Shown: piece after piece, positions 11,429-24,265 of the stretch
Layout: the number at the start of each line of letters is the position of its first letter
Numbering within the stretch: position 1 is the first letter of the stretch
DNA from: Aquanectria penicillioides
Lineage: Eukaryota; Ascomycota; Sordariomycetes; Hypocreales; Nectriaceae
Reading direction: 5' to 3'
Assembly: GCA_003415625.1 (NCBI GenBank)
Contig: PYIU01000010.1
Location: 496,001-560,000 of the forward strand
Length of the DNA stretch: 64,000 bases
Position numbers and translations under genes: made by a program
The notes under the pieces: model-generated
Told to the model about the DNA's origin: nothing
Seen by the model: the letters and a program-made list of their open reading frames with translations, nothing else
Database searches by the model: none

Positions 11429-12791
11429 CTACACCAGCTCTATGTCGCTAGCAGTGCTACTTCTCCGATTCTTCCAAGTATCATTCATCACATCGGCCGA
11501 TGACGCGTGACTCCCTCTGTCCAGGCGTTCATGAGTTATCATTCGAGGTGTTTCTGGCCCATATGGCTGGGCCATGGCGGGAAGGTTCGGCTCGGCGTTT
11601 CTAGAATTTTTGGAGTTGCTTTGCTCCTGTAGTCTTTCAGAGCTCGCCGATCTGTGCCCACCCCGGAAGTACGGTCCCAGTGAGGGTAAACAGGCGACTA
11701 CAAGACCAACAGCATAATCGAGTGTAGTCCATAACTCTATCATATGTTGTTAATTAGTATTTTCTGTATTTCGGGATGAGTTCAGGACTGAAACCATACC
11801 AACTAAGCCAATAGAGACGGTCTCGTCGATGGCAGATGTTTGGATCGAAAGAAAACGAACTAAAGAGAAGACGATGTTGATGATGCCCAGCAAGAATGTG
11901 CAATATACAGCAATCTGGACTTTAGGTTTCATCTGCAATTCGGGCATAATGAGCCAAGGAAGTGCAAAAACTATAATTGTTAGGTTTACACACTCTTGAG
12001 TTCACCGATTGAGGGGCATCAAACATACGGAGCAGATCGCCAAAGAAGTTGAGTGACCATCCAACATAAAACATCAAAAAAAGGCTCGAAGCTGGGCACA
12101 GAGCCTGGCGATCCATCGACCTATTTTCCCCTTCATGTCAGTGTTCCCCATTTGGTCCTGCGCAGGGCCTTTGTGCACGAACCAGTGTCGTTGGATTGGA
12201 AGACAAGCGCAACAAACAGTAAGTATTGTCGCAACATACGAAACAACAACATATGCAGTGGAGATCCAGAGCGCAATCCTCCTCTTAACCATAAATAGCG
12301 GAAATAGTTCGAGGTAAAAAGCGAGCAGGGCCATTTTAGAAAGAAACAAGGTAGTAAAGAATGGTATGGCATCCACCCAGTACAACTGAGACAATCCTAT
12401 CTTAATATTTATTCGAAAGTTCAGTCAGTTTCTTTGACGATCTTACCATTCGAAATAGGCTGACTTCGTCAGGGGTGCCATTCCAGCCATCCAAGTTCGA
12501 TAAAACCTGAGGATTAAGGACTCCCATCTGGGCAAATTTGATGTTGATGGAGCCAGTCACGACAGCTGATACCCATGCTGCACATATCCACATGTCACTG
12601 CTTATCAGCTTGCGTCTTTGGACTCTGATGCGCAGGTTCAAGCGCGCAATAATTGCCACAGCTGCGATGGCGATCATCGACCATAATGGCACCTAGAAAT
12701 TCACCATGTCAGTAATCAATCGACAAAGAAGTCACGTGTGGTAAAGTAGACCTACAAGAACCCCAACAGGACCCGGATCTGCCTGCGGCAT
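11429..12791 (-). CDS. fungal rhodopsin-like (PTH11-related) seven-helix membrane protein
   Basis: Six exons: 12791-12756, 12692-12447, 12385-12183, 12120-12029, 11970-11800 and 11736-11429; the open frame is 351 residues. Splicing restores LLLFALPWLIMPELQMKPKVQIAVYCTFLLGIINIVFSLVRF and VELWTTLDYAVGLVVACLPSLGPYF, the typical helices 5-7 of the fungal 'rhodopsin domain' family related to the Magnaporthe receptor Pth11. Helix 3-4 is in LYWVDAIPFFTTLFLSKMALLAFYL. The tail after helix 7 is Ser-rich and charged. The first exon codes only 12 residues, and no CFEM domain precedes it. Members sit in the plasma membrane and are thought to sense surface or host cues. The intron at 12182-12121 is the least certain: its donor GTTCGT was chosen because it is the one that keeps the frame. 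Confidence 0.8.
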
Positions 12792-15134
12792 GATGAACCT
12801 TGGGAACCATAGATTTCAATTTGCTGCGATGGAGCCACAGACGAAGCAGAATTAGCGAAGTGGAGGGTCGCGAAAGTTCAAACAATCCAAAGTGAAAACA
12901 CTCACGGGGCAAGTGTGATTAATAGCCATCAGACATTGTGGTCTGAATCTAACCAGTTTGGCCTGTGGCGTGGAATGTCGATGTTTGACCAATAGCACTT
13001 CGCCATCATCACCGGATGCGCCATGATCGGTATCTTGATTCGATCTAATAAGAAAGAATTCAGAACTCTGGGTGCCGAAAAGGAAAACTAATGTTTGTTT
13101 GTGACCGGAATGGCTTTCTTCTGGCGAACCTAGACTCTACGGCCCAAGCCACATTGCGCCGCCTGGACTGATTCGGTACACAAGCACAATCCGCAACATC
13201 CAGATCTCAAACCCAATCTAGTAGTTCGCCAAGTGTCCAGACCTGTCATCTAAACTCTAACTCCGCATTGTTTCACGCCAACGTTCCAATCCTGAGACAC
13301 ATTATTCTTATTTTTCTGATATTGCATCTATCAAGGAATAGATGAAATTACGGCTATTTATGCCCTATAATTCGCAACTTGGAGATGTATCTTATCTTTT
13401 CTGCGGATTTAAAGTCGGTAGAGATGGTTTTTAGACGTCTCATATTCGATCTCACTCCTACCGGCCAAAGACACCGTATGGCGAAGACAACAAACAATTT
13501 TACACTGACACCTTAGTACGCCAACCTCGAAAACTTTTGTCAAAACAGCACATAAAGAATGAGACCTGAGCCTCAGGTTCATTTCTTGAATGATGATTGC
13601 TACGTCATAGTCAGGGCAGTAAGCCTCTGTGGCGGGTAGTTGCGCTGCCCTCTCCATGGAGTGGACTAATGACCAGAGAAGCAATTGATACCAAATCCTA
13701 CTAAAGTATCACACTGAGACCCATGTTTGATTCAGCAACTATCTAGAAAAGCACGCCATCCTGTGTTGCAATAACGGAACTATCGACACCAGAGCAAATT
13801 CGTAAGGGTCAGATTTACCCCTTTGTCACTCGCCACCATGCCGCTTCACTGGGTGCATTTAAATGAATAAATATTTGATCTGTTTCCAAGCGCAGTCTAG
13901 ATAGGGCTGAGATAATCCACACTACCGGTACTTCGCACATGCTTCTAGATGACTTATTTGTAGCCAAGTGGAGTCTCGTTGATCGAGTGCAACGACGCAT
14001 CAGTTTGCTAGCACACTAGAGACCCGCAACACATAACTGTACAATGTCAGACAGCTGCACCCTTTCACTGTCAGCGAGTCCCTGATCGGACAAATCAGGT
14101 CCGAGTAGCCATTACAGGGATCCATAGCAGACGAGTGTTGCGAGCCAATCTCACAGGGCCAAAGCGCAGATCGATCACATGAAACGAGGCTAACAACATT
14201 TTCCATATCACAAGTCTCCCTCGGACTTTTCTGCACCAGCGGAAATTAAGATGAGTTCAAGATCCGAGATAATGCATAGGTGGCCTAATACCTGCACTGC
14301 ACAGGGATTTTCAGCTTCCGTGTGTGCCAAATCCGGTTCGTAGTCTGCAATATTGGCAAGGGTACGTTGCCATAAACTGAACCTTGCAGCAACTTCGCGT
14401 CGACTCGGAACGTTTACGCGCCCGGTGAAAAATTCGCCCACCAAGAATGGCAGTCTTTATTGCCCAGATACGTCTGCAATCGCGGCCTTGGATGCCAGAA
14501 CGGGAAAATCAAGATAGGGATCAGAAAGCGAGGAACGGGTTCTTTCGGAACTTGTCCGATAACGCCATCGCTTAGGTCGATCAGTGCAAAGGCTGTTCCT
14601 ACGGACAGGTCAATTGCTAACGTACCGGCGAGATTCTGGGAGCAGAGGGTCGATTTGCAATCATTTGACAAAGGGTTAATTAGCCATTTCAAATATCTGC
14701 ACGGTCATTCATTTATCCCACAGCTCGCACAAGAAAAACGTGTCAAACTAATCCTAACCCGGCATAAAGATCAGATTTGTGCTTTTGTTTCTTTTTATAG
14801 CCCTCCTGTTGGCTGTTCAAAACTCCTGCAGCTACCTCACAAGCGAGGCTTGGGATACATATTGTGGATAACCTGCGCCAGCATAGTGGAACCGAAAGTG
14901 TCGCAGCGCGTCGTCAGCCAACCTTATAGGCTGTGAACTATCATGCATGCCGCACAGGGATGAAATTGGTTCCTGCATGGCTCCACTGCGAGGGATAGAT
15001 TGGGGGTGCTGATAACGGAGGATGTTGCCGCCCGTATATTCCGCTGTTGATCTCTTCCCTCTTCTGATTCCATTTCTCTTTTTAGTCCTTCTTTCAGGGT
15101 CAAGGCTCCCTTGTGTATCCTCTCGGCCGTCAAA
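12792..15134. other. gene-poor spacer before the P450 gene
   Basis: No convincing gene. Minus-strand frames at 14414-14692 and 14208-14444 look somewhat protein-like (ALIDLSDG, VNVPSRREVAARFSLWQ) and may be the remains of one gene split by a frame change, but I cannot assign a family. The stretch 14950-15134 upstream of the P450 start has pyrimidine-rich tracts as in fungal promoters. Confidence 0.4.
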
Positions 15135-16932
15135 ATGGCCTCCCAGATGTCCAACGAGCTCCTCAAGTGGGCTTTGGTTGGATTACCACTTTATGTGAAT
15201 CGTCCCGTCTAGATTCACCTCTCATAGCGGCCCACTTACAGTTCTCTAGGTGATTGGCTTCATAGCGTATCGCACTCTGTTTCATCCTCTCGCCAAACAC
15301 CCCGGACCGTTTCTAGCAAAAGTGACCAACTGGTATGCAGCCTTCTACTACTGGCGAGGTGACATGCACCTCAAGTTTCTGGAATGGCATGAAACATATG
15401 GTGCGTAATAATGGCATCGCCATTGGCTCTATTCCTGACCCGAAATAGGGGAGGTTGTCCGTTTTGGGCCAAACTCGATATCCATGAACTCGCAGACGGC
15501 ACTGGCAGACATTTATGCCGTTCGAGCAAACGTAAGAAAAGATGACTCCTACGCTGTCTTTAGCCCAAGCAGCCGTGCTGCCAATACAATCAGTGTCACG
15601 GACAAGCGAGTACACGCATTTAAGAGAAGAATCCTCAAGCAGGTGTTTTCCGACAGAGCTCTAAAGAGTCTGGAGGAGCGCATCTTGACGCATATTCGCC
15701 ACTTTACTGATGTTCTTTATGACAAAACCCCGACGGAAGATGCTGAGAAGTCAGACAACAAGGACGAATGGGGCTCAGAGCTAGACATGGCCGACTTTTG
15801 CGACTACCTTGGTTTCGATATTATCAGTGGTCTTTGCTACGGAGAAAGCTTCAACATGTTAGAATCCAAAGAGTTGCGTCACCTACCTGCAGTCTTGTCA
15901 GCCATCAGTCGCCGCAATTCAATGGTAAGCCAAGTGCTCTCCGCGGGTTCGACAATCCTTTTGACTGAAGTTGTTTTAGTGTTTTGCTCAGCCTCTGATT
16001 TTCCGCGCCAAACTCGACCACCTATTCCTTGCGCCAATCTCCGCTCAGATTAAGAGCTTTAGTTCTTGGATCCGAGAGAAGGGCAAGAAGAGAATGAAAC
16101 TCGGCAGCAACATTGACAAGCTCGATTGTTTCCACTATATGCTCACCGCCAAAGACCCAAAGACAGGTTTGGGCTTCAGTGATAAGGAACTATGGAGCGA
16201 GTCACTTTTGCTCATCATAGCAGGTTTGCGTCAGCTTTAGACAGTTTTGGTTCTGCTTGCTCATTATTTTCAGGCTCGGACACGACTGCTGTAGCCCTCA
16301 GCGCAACATTTTTCTACTTGCTCCACAACCCAGAAATTCTCGCCCGAGTAAGCCAAGAGATCCGATCAACCTTTTCCAGTGAGGATGAGATCCAATCAGG
16401 GCCGCTTCTAACCTCGTGCGACTACCTTCGTGCCTGTTTGAAAGAGTCCTTGCGAATGGCTCCCCCAGGTGCTTCGCTTGCACCTCGACTTGTCCTAGAG
16501 GGGGGCATCACATCAGGGAAGCATTATTTCCCCCAGGGGACCATTGTCGGAACTCCCATCTACACCATTCAACACAACGCAGAGTATTTCCCAGACCCCT
16601 ATGTCTTCACGCCAGAACGCTGGATGATCAACCCAGAAAAGGGCTGGACCGAGGATGGAGTGGCTCTAGCGGAATCAGCATTCTGTCCTTTCAGCGTCGG
16701 TCCCAGGTCTTGTGTGGCCAAAAACATGGCTTGGATGGAGCTCATGATTACTTTTGCTCGCACGCTATATCTCTACGACATGAGACTCGGCCCAAGCCAC
16801 TCTCACGGGACCGCTGGTTGTGTGACGAGAGATGAAGAGATGGGAAGATATGATTATCGTATCAAAGGATGGGTGAGCTCTGGACGAGATGGGCCCAAGG
16901 TTCAATTTAGGCCCGTTCACCGAAAGAAGTAG
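15135..16932 (+). CDS. cytochrome P450 monooxygenase
   Basis: Five exons (15135-15194, 15250-15400, 15449-15924, 15980-16223, 16274-16932) give 529 residues. An N-terminal membrane anchor (LLKWALVGLPLYVIGFIAY) implies ER location. The oxygen-binding I-helix motif AGSDTT is at 310-315, ExxR (ESLR) at 368-371, TPERW at 423-427 and the haem loop FSVGPRSCVA at 450-459, with Cys457 as the iron ligand. The residue after the haem Cys pair is Ala rather than the usual Gly, seen in a minority of fungal P450s. It resembles benzoate-4-hydroxylase-like and trichothecene C-15 hydroxylase-like fungal P450s, but the substrate is unknown. It needs a CPR partner not in this window. It lies 0.9 kb upstream of an MFS transporter in the same direction. 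Confidence 0.93.
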
Positions 16933-17808
16933 TATTTGAAATACTCATCCAATAGAAAGGAGCCAGGAGTTTTTGGTTGGTTATAGACAGGATACCTCCC
17001 CACAATGCTACCCTGCAGCCACTTAGCATTAACCCAATACGCCACGGCTCTAATGAAACTACACTTCTGGCCTAGTATTCATGATAGGCCCTTCGTCTTT
17101 AGTTATCCATTTGCATGTTTGTATTATTTAATCAGGTGTTGATCGACTTTGACGATATGTATTCTGCCATTTATGCTTCACCTCTGGCCTTGACCTGTCA
17201 GGCTTGGCAACCATTTTCTATGCAACTCCATCCCTCCCCTCACACACTATCATTTTCTCCTTGCACACTTGACCAATCAACCTGTTTCAGCTTTGAAAAC
17301 GAATTATATTTTTTTGCTGAGAGACTAAATCCTCGCTTGAGCAAGATGATATCAACCTCAATGTTGCAAGTTGAGATGCGTTGTGACCGGACAAATATTC
17401 TTCCGCTCACTTATTCGCAGCGATGACGCCTTTTGGTCATACCTGCTCGTGCTGTGGAATGGTCCTATCTGCGTCCAGGAAATACCCCTGACGACATTCA
17501 CATCCATTATGATGATTGTCTCATATACCTCGTGATTGGGCTTTGTCTCACGTAATATGATTTCCCAGACACAACTCTGCTCTTGTTGCGGGTGGTATTC
17601 TTTCCTCGATATTCATCCCCAAGCGACGCTGGTTACGTCTACGGCGAATTTGAAGACTCCTTAGAGGTCACTATTACCCTGTAACATTCTTTGATTAGAT
17701 TTGATTGCATACCTTTACAAAGAGTGCCGTTTCTCTTCAGACTAAGAGCAGTGAACCGACGACATCAAGTGCCTTCATTTCAAACTGGTGCTTGATCCTC
17801 CAACAGTC
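16933..17808. other. spacer between P450 and MFS genes
   Basis: Holds the 3' end of the P450 transcript and the promoter and leader of the MFS gene. A 103-codon plus-strand frame (17115-17426) has no family resemblance and is rejected. Confidence 0.4.
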
Positions 17809-19450
17809 ATGGCTAAGATGGTTTCATTAGAGAGAATGAGGCTATTAAGCGACTCTAGTTCGTCCTCGGGCTCAGATTTACAATCAGCTACGTTCAGCCA
17901 GGAGAATTCAAAGAGGCCGTGGAAGTCCTATCTCTGGGATACTTATGATAAATCTCCGGAAGAACGAAGGTTCTTATTTAAACTGGATACAGCCCTAATG
18001 ACACTGGCCTCATTGGGTTATTTTATTAAATATCTGGATCAGGTAGGCAATTCTTATCACGTCTTACTCTTTGATTCTCACACTCGCAAGGTCAACGTGA
18101 AAAATGCCTTTATATCTGGAATGCAGGAGGATATGAACTTGCTAGGGAATGAGTGGAATTACATGCAAACATCTTGGACTGTTGGATATGTTATTGGGGA
18201 GATCCCGAGGTAAGAAGACACCACTGTAACGGCGAGAACGGGCGCTGACTTCGTAGTAATATTCTGTTAACACGGATCCGACCAAGCATCTGGATTCCTG
18301 CCTGTGAGGTAGGTTCCCGAAGACATTGATACATTCTCACTAAGTTACTTATCAAAGATTTTAGGTAACTTGGTCCATCCTCACAATTTTACTGGCAAAG
18401 TGTACCAGCGCAAATCAACTTTACGTGCTTCGCTTCTTTGTTGGACTAGCTGAGAGCAGTTTCTACCCTGGGATGCAATACATCATTGGCTCGTGGTATC
18501 GAAAAGAGGAGCTAGCAAAACGATCCTGCCTATTCCATGCTATGGGAGGCGTTGGTTCCATGGTGTCCGGATACCTCATGGCCGGTTCATATGACTTGGA
18601 TGGACTTTATGGGTTCCACGGATGGCAGTGGCTGTTTATTACTAACACATTAGTATCGCTTCCAATTGCACTCTCAGGGCTTATTTTCTTACCCGATGTT
18701 CCAGAGATCACGAAGGTCTGGTACCTAACTGAAGACGAGATCGAGATAGCCAAGAGGCGCATGAAGCTCGAGGGACGGGCAAACAGACAGCCGTATACAA
18801 AGGCCAAGTTTATCAAGATTTTCTCAAGCTGGCACATATACGCCCTCGTCTCGTTATATATCCTCTTCAACAATGGAAATGGCGGGAGCTCCCAGCCAGC
18901 CCTACCGATATGGCTAAAGGAGCAAGGATATAGCATCAAAGAAATCAACATTTATCCAACAATCGTCGAGTTTATCGGCATCATCACTACATTAATTTAT
19001 GCCTGGACTTCAGATGGCCTATTTGGAGGAGCCCGGTGGCCTGCGATCGTCTTCTCAGGTGTGGTGAAAATCGTTGCCTACGTCGGGCTGACGATTTGGG
19101 ACATTCCTAACGCATTTAAGTGGACGTGCTTTCTTTTATGCGGGTTTGGCGGAGGCATCAGTGGTCTCACATTTGCATGGGCGCATGAAATTTGCAGCGG
19201 TGACAATGAAGAGAGAGCTCTGGTAACGGCTACAATGAATGAGATGGCATATGTGTTTCAAGCTTGGCTGCCGCTTGTTATTTGGAAGCAAGTTGAAGCG
19301 CCGAGCTATCCCAAAGGCTACCCAATCATGGTGGTGATTGCAATTGCACTCATTGCAAATGCATTCCTGATTAGATACTTGCACCACAGAGAGAAGCGAA
19401 AGCAGAGAGATGAGTTGCAACCTGGGGGCTATCACACTTTACTCAATTAG
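17809..19450 (+). CDS. MFS transporter, anion:cation symporter (allantoate/pantothenate/nicotinate permease-like)
   Basis: Four exons (17809-18042, 18091-18209, 18257-18308, 18365-19450), 496 residues. The start is the ATG of MAKMVSLERM; a GTG seven codons upstream is not used. The motifs LGYFIKYLDQ, NYMQTSWTVGYVIGEIPS, RPSIWIPACEVTWSILT and FFVGLAESSFYPGMQYIIGSWY are diagnostic of the ACS family (yeast Dal5, Fen2, Tna1, Seo1 relatives), plasma-membrane proton symporters for small organic anions. Twelve helices are expected, with a large central loop near RRMKLEGRANRQP. It ends 75 bp from the 3' end of a Zn2Cys6 regulator on the opposite strand, and follows a P450. Export of a P450 product is possible, but this family mostly imports. 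Confidence 0.93.
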
Positions 19451-19524
19451 TAGATGCTGGGACATAGATTCATCAATCGCGCCGCTTTGTATATCATGCA
19501 GTTAGTCTATAAAGTAGCTTTATA

Positions 19525-21742
19525 CTACATTTCTAAAATAGGCCAATACTGGCTATCAGACTGTAACTCATACAATGACATATCCATCTCACTCAGCACA
19601 GGTTCATTTTGTGCCAGAAATACTTCTAGCGATGGCTCGGAGAGTGCCATTCCTGCTGACATAAAGCTTGGTACGTGGGCGGACTCGAGCACACAATGGA
19701 CTTGTCTTTGACTAGTTTCGTTCTGGATTCGAGGAGAACAGTCCACTGCTTGCTCATTGTCATCTTGCATGTTGGACAAGAACACTTGGATATCTGGTTT
19801 AATTTGATCAATATGTTGAGAAAATTCCGAAGCCGGGAGATTTCCTGAACAGCTGAGCTTCCCTAATAGTTCGCCTGCTAGCTCAAAGTCTTCTCGATCT
19901 TTCAATCTCATTGGGCCTCCGAGAAGGCTTGAAACAGCTAGGGTGATGGCAATAGAAAAGAGATAATGAGTTGAGAATGAGTCAAAGGTCTTGAAGGAAC
20001 CATCAATCCAGGAGTCGATAAGAATTGTGAATGAGTGCCGAGCACATTGAACACAGGCCTCAGCGAGAGCTTTGACGTTATCTGAGATTCGGAGAGGTCC
20101 ACCATCTTCAGTACTAGCGTCTGGTTGTTTGTTAAGCCTCAGTATATAAAGAAGAAGGGGCCGAGTTGTCAGGATAATACACTGAAGATTGTTAGTCGCG
20201 AAACGCTATAACGCAGTTATGTATATGTACCTGGTTTGCAAATAGATGTAGGGACTTGGCGATTTGAGATTGGGGATGTAGCATTTGAGAATCTATTCTC
20301 AAATCTTCTGGCAGAGCGTGAAGCCAAGATTTCAAATCCTTCAATCCACTCTGAACTCGTTGCATAAAATACTCTTTCTGGTGCCGTCTATGATAAAGAG
20401 ACTTAACAATTCTTCTTGTCAACTTTGCTAGCTGAATTCTTGCAACCATATAGTGTGTGCTTTGAAAGTCGTTTAGCTCGGAGTTCGGAAGCTTGATGTC
20501 GGAAGGCAGGTCAATGAATATGTCGTCATCTTGAATTGAGACCGTCTGGCTGGTAACCAAGGCACAAGTGTGATCAAGGACATATGAGGTCCACCAAACA
20601 CGCGTTAAATGTTGTCGGGCTGCGGTATTGCTTAGGTGAGATTCCGGTATGTTTAAATGTAAGCCCATCACAACACACTGCCGCACGGCAGAGCTTGCCA
20701 GAAAGTAGGCAGAGTGTCGCCTATTGATGCATAGAGAATACAGACACTAAGAAGTTAGTCATATCTCACACACCGCAAGTGTAGGGCTTACTAGTAATAA
20801 TAATACTTCAATCGAATCAACACTTGGACGCTCAAACAGTCGGCCATAGGCTTTGCAAGCGGGCCCAAAATAAGAAAGTCCAGGAGTTTGAGCTCCAGCA
20901 TCTTTGTTATGATTAGAGTAAATTTCTCCTAGCGCGAAAAGAGCAAAGATCTTGCATGTCGACAGTAGGCTTAGTGCCGCTGGTGCTTGAGTAAACTGCT
21001 CAAACAAGACCCATGCGGCGCTTCTCTGGACGATGTGATAGCATTTATCAATATTTGCAAGTGCAGTTTGCAACAAAAACCGTCCCTGGGTGGGATTTAT
21101 CTTTTTAAAATCGAATTCAGAGAAGGCTTCAATCTCATCAACGCTTGGATAGTTGATCCGGGGAATGTGATTCAAACTCTTGTCGGAAATGGCTTGTCGG
21201 AACCGAGTGGCGAAGGCAGTATCGCCTACCTCGCCGACAAGAAGAGGGACATTGAAGGACTTCACGGGTAGAAACCAAGGCTTATCATCGAAGAGGGGGT
21301 TTTGGCCTGGTTCGTTTTGGTTTTGCCTCCGATCGAAGGTTGGGTGACCGTGATGAGACACTGGTGCGTTGTCTGTGGCGTCCTTGGCTTCATATCTTTG
21401 AATCCTAGCGCGTAGAGATTTGTTTTCCTGCAGTAAGGATTCAATGTAGCTGATTGATTAGCAGATTGACTGGTGATTAAGCCCCAGAGTAGATACCTTT
21501 GACTGACCCTGACGTGTCTGTCCCGCTTGGGATAGGAGCACTCGTCTACGCAATCTAACTGCACACAAGTCTGGCAAGGCTTGCCTCCAGGGCATTTCAC
21601 TTTTCTTGCATTGCATTTTCGACATCTTTAAACAGAACCTGTCAACACGGTCATGTAAACGCGGTGGGTAGACGCACGCGATTGGCTTTATTTTAAACAG
21701 GGCCTTGGGAGGCCTTGGTGGGAGGCCTGGCTCCTCAGACAT
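19525..21742 (-). CDS. Zn2Cys6 fungal transcription factor
   Basis: Five exons: 21742-21678, 21625-21497, 21449-20792, 20746-20231 and 20181-19525; 674 residues. The binuclear zinc cluster starts at residue 23: C-x2-C-x6-C-x5-C-x2-C-x8-C (CRKCNARKVKC, then PCQTC). A basic linker (KRDRHVRVSQS) and a short coiled coil (YIESLLQENKSLRARIQRYEAK) follow, as in Gal4-type dimeric regulators. The middle region has the fungal-specific transcription factor domain (RRHSAYFLASSAVRQCVVMGLHLN, then TRVWWTSYVLD). The protein should bind inverted or direct CGG half-sites in the nucleus. Exon 3 was joined at TGT CTG TAT (acceptor CTTAG, branch CTAAC), which restores CLYSLCINRRHSAYF. Convergent with the MFS permease, it may regulate that gene and the P450. 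Confidence 0.92.
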
Positions 21743-22611
21743 CTTCAAACGCACGTGACAAATTATACAAGAGTGTCACCTGTTTCCCACCAGCAACATT
21801 CGAACTAGGTGCTATTGTTTGAAGAAAACGGCACAAGAATGAGAAGTAAGGGCATGATGAATCTAAGCCGTCATCAGTTGTCAGGCGCTTGACTAATCCC
21901 CCAAAAGTTAAGCGCCGTCGGGGTACTGATTTGCCCCGAGTGACCGCCTAATCAATTGCCTAAACGGGAGAGATCAAAGTTTGGGTCAGCTCCGGCTCTC
22001 ATGGGCATCCATTATTTGTATTCCTTTGAGTTTTACCATTGTCAGGTCTTGAACCAATTTTACATACACTTACAGGATTCAAGACAGCTTTCTAAAAATA
22101 TCATATTCAAGACGCACATGAAATAGGTGTTGAGATTGCTGAGATGCTCATTGTTCCAAGTGGCTTTCAGTAATTCCACTGCGCTAGTCCAGGTCCTCCG
22201 CCACAGACAGATGATGGCGAGACCGGAAATTGAGCAATTCCACCGAGGCTTACAGTTGAAAATCTCAAAATGAAGTGAATGGCTTGAGAGGTTCTTTGAT
22301 AAAATCAAGGCTTGCTGCGGAAATACTATGCGCCACCAACTCTTCCATAGGAGCCCAAGGATCGAAATGATCCACACGCCCCACGCAGCTTGGCCATGTA
22401 CGGAACAGCGGCGATAAAATATTCATCACGAGATGAGTCAAATACAAGCCCATGTGGTTGGCTGATTCGTTGTGCTAATTTTTGTGACGGGATGAGTTGA
22501 TTAGTTTCGCATACTTGTCCATCAATTTTTTGCGTCAAAGCGACTACACTCCCTTTCATACTTCGGGGATACACCTGTATACCGTACGCTGCTATCATCA
22601 ATCAAATCACA
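21743..22611. other. divergent promoter region between regulator and GNAT gene
   Basis: Holds both promoters. Minus-strand frames at 22060-22601 (up to 105 codons) are not recognisable. No gene seen. Confidence 0.4.
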
Positions 22612-23365
22612 ATGAACAACCAAATTTCTATTCAGGCTCTGGGAGATGAAGTTGACGACCGCGTCGTTCCTTTCCCGCCCAAAACGCCGATGATTGGAAC
22701 CTACACGTCACTCGTGCCTCTTTCCATCAGTCACTCCCCGGCGCTTTTTACTCACTTCGGCGGTGTCTCTAACGCCCCTCTGTGGACATTTCTTCCCTCT
22801 GATCCTCTCCTCGATCAGGCATCTTGTGACGCCCTCATTGGAAAATGGTCGAACAGCCGAGATCCGCAATATTTTGCTGTGACGAATTCTCAAGGAGAAG
22901 CCCTGGGAGTTATGGCCTTTCTCAGCATTGTTCCTGAGCACCGGAGGATCGAGCTCGGATGGATTGTGCTGGGAAATGCATTGAAGCGAACAAGAATAGC
23001 CACTGAGGCCTTCTTTCTGCTGCTAAAAAGGGGATTCGACGAGCTTGGCAATCAGAGAGTGGAGTGGAAGGCCAATTCATTGAATGCGGCAAGTTTGGCC
23101 GCCGCCCAGAGGATAGGATTTCAGTTTGAAGGAACATTCCGGTACGTACTCAGGACCTGAAAAAGGCGCAAGAAATCGCTAACATGGGTTCAGAAAGCAC
23201 TGGATCGTGAAAGGCAGACGTAGGGATACCGCATGGTTTAGCATTACAGATGATGAATGGCCGGTTGTGAAGAAGGGCTTTGAAGCGTGGCTGGATGAGA
23301 GCAACTTCGATGGGGATGGAAAGCAGAAGCGCACTCTTAAGGAATGTAGAGAGGGGATTGAATAG
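22612..23365 (+). CDS. GNAT-family N-acetyltransferase (RimJ/RimL type)
   Basis: Two exons, 22612-23141 and 23194-23365, give 233 residues. The intron (donor GTACGT) splits the Arg codon of EGTFRKHWIVKGRRRDTAWFSIT, a classic end of the Acetyltransf_3 fold. Earlier blocks RRIELGWIVLG, TEAFFLLLKRGFDELGNQRVEWKANSLNAASLAAAQRIGFQFEG match the RimJ/RimL-like proteins and yeast YIR042C. They transfer acetyl from acetyl-CoA to an amine; the substrate in fungi is mostly unknown. Without splicing the frame would stop 6 codons after the donor, so the intron is needed. It is convergent with a second GNAT gene of a different subgroup. Confidence 0.9.
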
Positions 23366-23716
23366 CCTTTCTCATAAAATTCTGTAACAATGATTGAATG
23401 AAGTAAAACGGCGATACGGGTGCTATTGACTCTAAAATTCGTAAAACAAAAAGCCGTTTGGAGCAGCACTTAGCAGCACTGAATAAAGCTGATTTCTTCG
23501 TTAGTTGTGAGTTAAAAAAGCCATTAATAATTTTCACGAAAATGGTCCAAGAAGTAAATAAGCAATGCCACTGTGTTTTTCTATCTAAATTCTAGTGTGA
23601 TTAGCTCTGCGTCGAGTAACTCCTCGTTGCCTAGCCTCGAGCTGGCACACCTAAGCCAGGTCAGCATCCGCCATTCGCCATGACTCGGCGACCAGAGAAC
23701 TATTAGGGGTCTAGTA
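23366..23716. other. convergent 3' spacer
   Basis: AT-rich spacer between two convergent GNAT genes; only 3' untranslated sequence is expected. No gene seen. Confidence 0.4.
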
Positions 23717-24265
23717 TTATAACGATCGTTCCAGAGGCTGTATCTTCTTAGACATATTAATAAATCCCTCTTTGGGATTCTCATAATAGGACTCCACGTC
23801 CACGAAGTCCATTGACCTGTACAACGCAATTGCTGCGGTCATTGATTCGAGTGTGTCCAAAAGGGCTTCATGGTATCCTTTTTCTTGAGACATTCGAAGA
23901 GCTTCCTCAACCAGACATTTCGCAACGTGTCGACCTCTAGCTGCCGGGTTGACATAGAGCCTTTTCAGCTCACAGTACCGAGTGTCAGGCTCACGGTTGA
24001 CAGTGTACTGTGGCTGAAGCTTGAGTGGCCGCATCGCGATGCAGCCTAGGACTTCGTCTGTTTCATTATCGCAGGCGATCAATAGCGCGCCTTCTGGCGA
24101 AGCGTATTTTCCTGGCAAGGAACTGAATTCGCCAGCAAAGTCTTGGAATGTCAGGTCAATGTTGAGCCACTTGGTGTAAGCTTGGAAACACTCTGCTACC
24201 GAAGTTACGTCGGCCGGCGTCGTGGCTTCCCGAATGGAAAAGGTTGCCGTTCCTGAAGAAGCCAT
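23717..24265 (-). CDS. GNAT-family N-acetyltransferase
   Basis: Single exon, 182 residues, starting at the ATG at 24265-24263 (MASSGTATFSIREAT). The open frame extends 96 codons upstream, but that part has no GNAT homology and the domain begins right after this Met (FSIREATTPADVTSV). Core motifs: VLGCIAMRPL (beta4), ELKRLYVNPAARGRHVAKCLVEEAL (motif A, acetyl-CoA pyrophosphate loop R-G-R-x-V-A) and ALLDTLESMTAAIALYRSMDFVDV (motif B). It resembles the small stand-alone acetyltransferases found in fungi and bacteria; the acceptor is unknown. Confidence 0.88.
   Translation of the reverse strand: MASSGTATFSIREATTPADVTSVAECFQAYTKWLNIDLTFQDFAGEFSSLPGKYASPEGALLIACDNETDEVLGCIAMRPLKLQPQYTVNREPDTRYCELKRLYVNPAARGRHVAKCLVEEALRMSQEKGYHEALLDTLESMTAAIALYRSMDFVDVESYYENPKEGFINMSKKIQPLERSL

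Noticed and set aside
14208..14692. Two adjacent minus-strand frames that look protein-like
   Set aside because: I could not match them to a family or join them by a good intron; only mentioned as possible relic.
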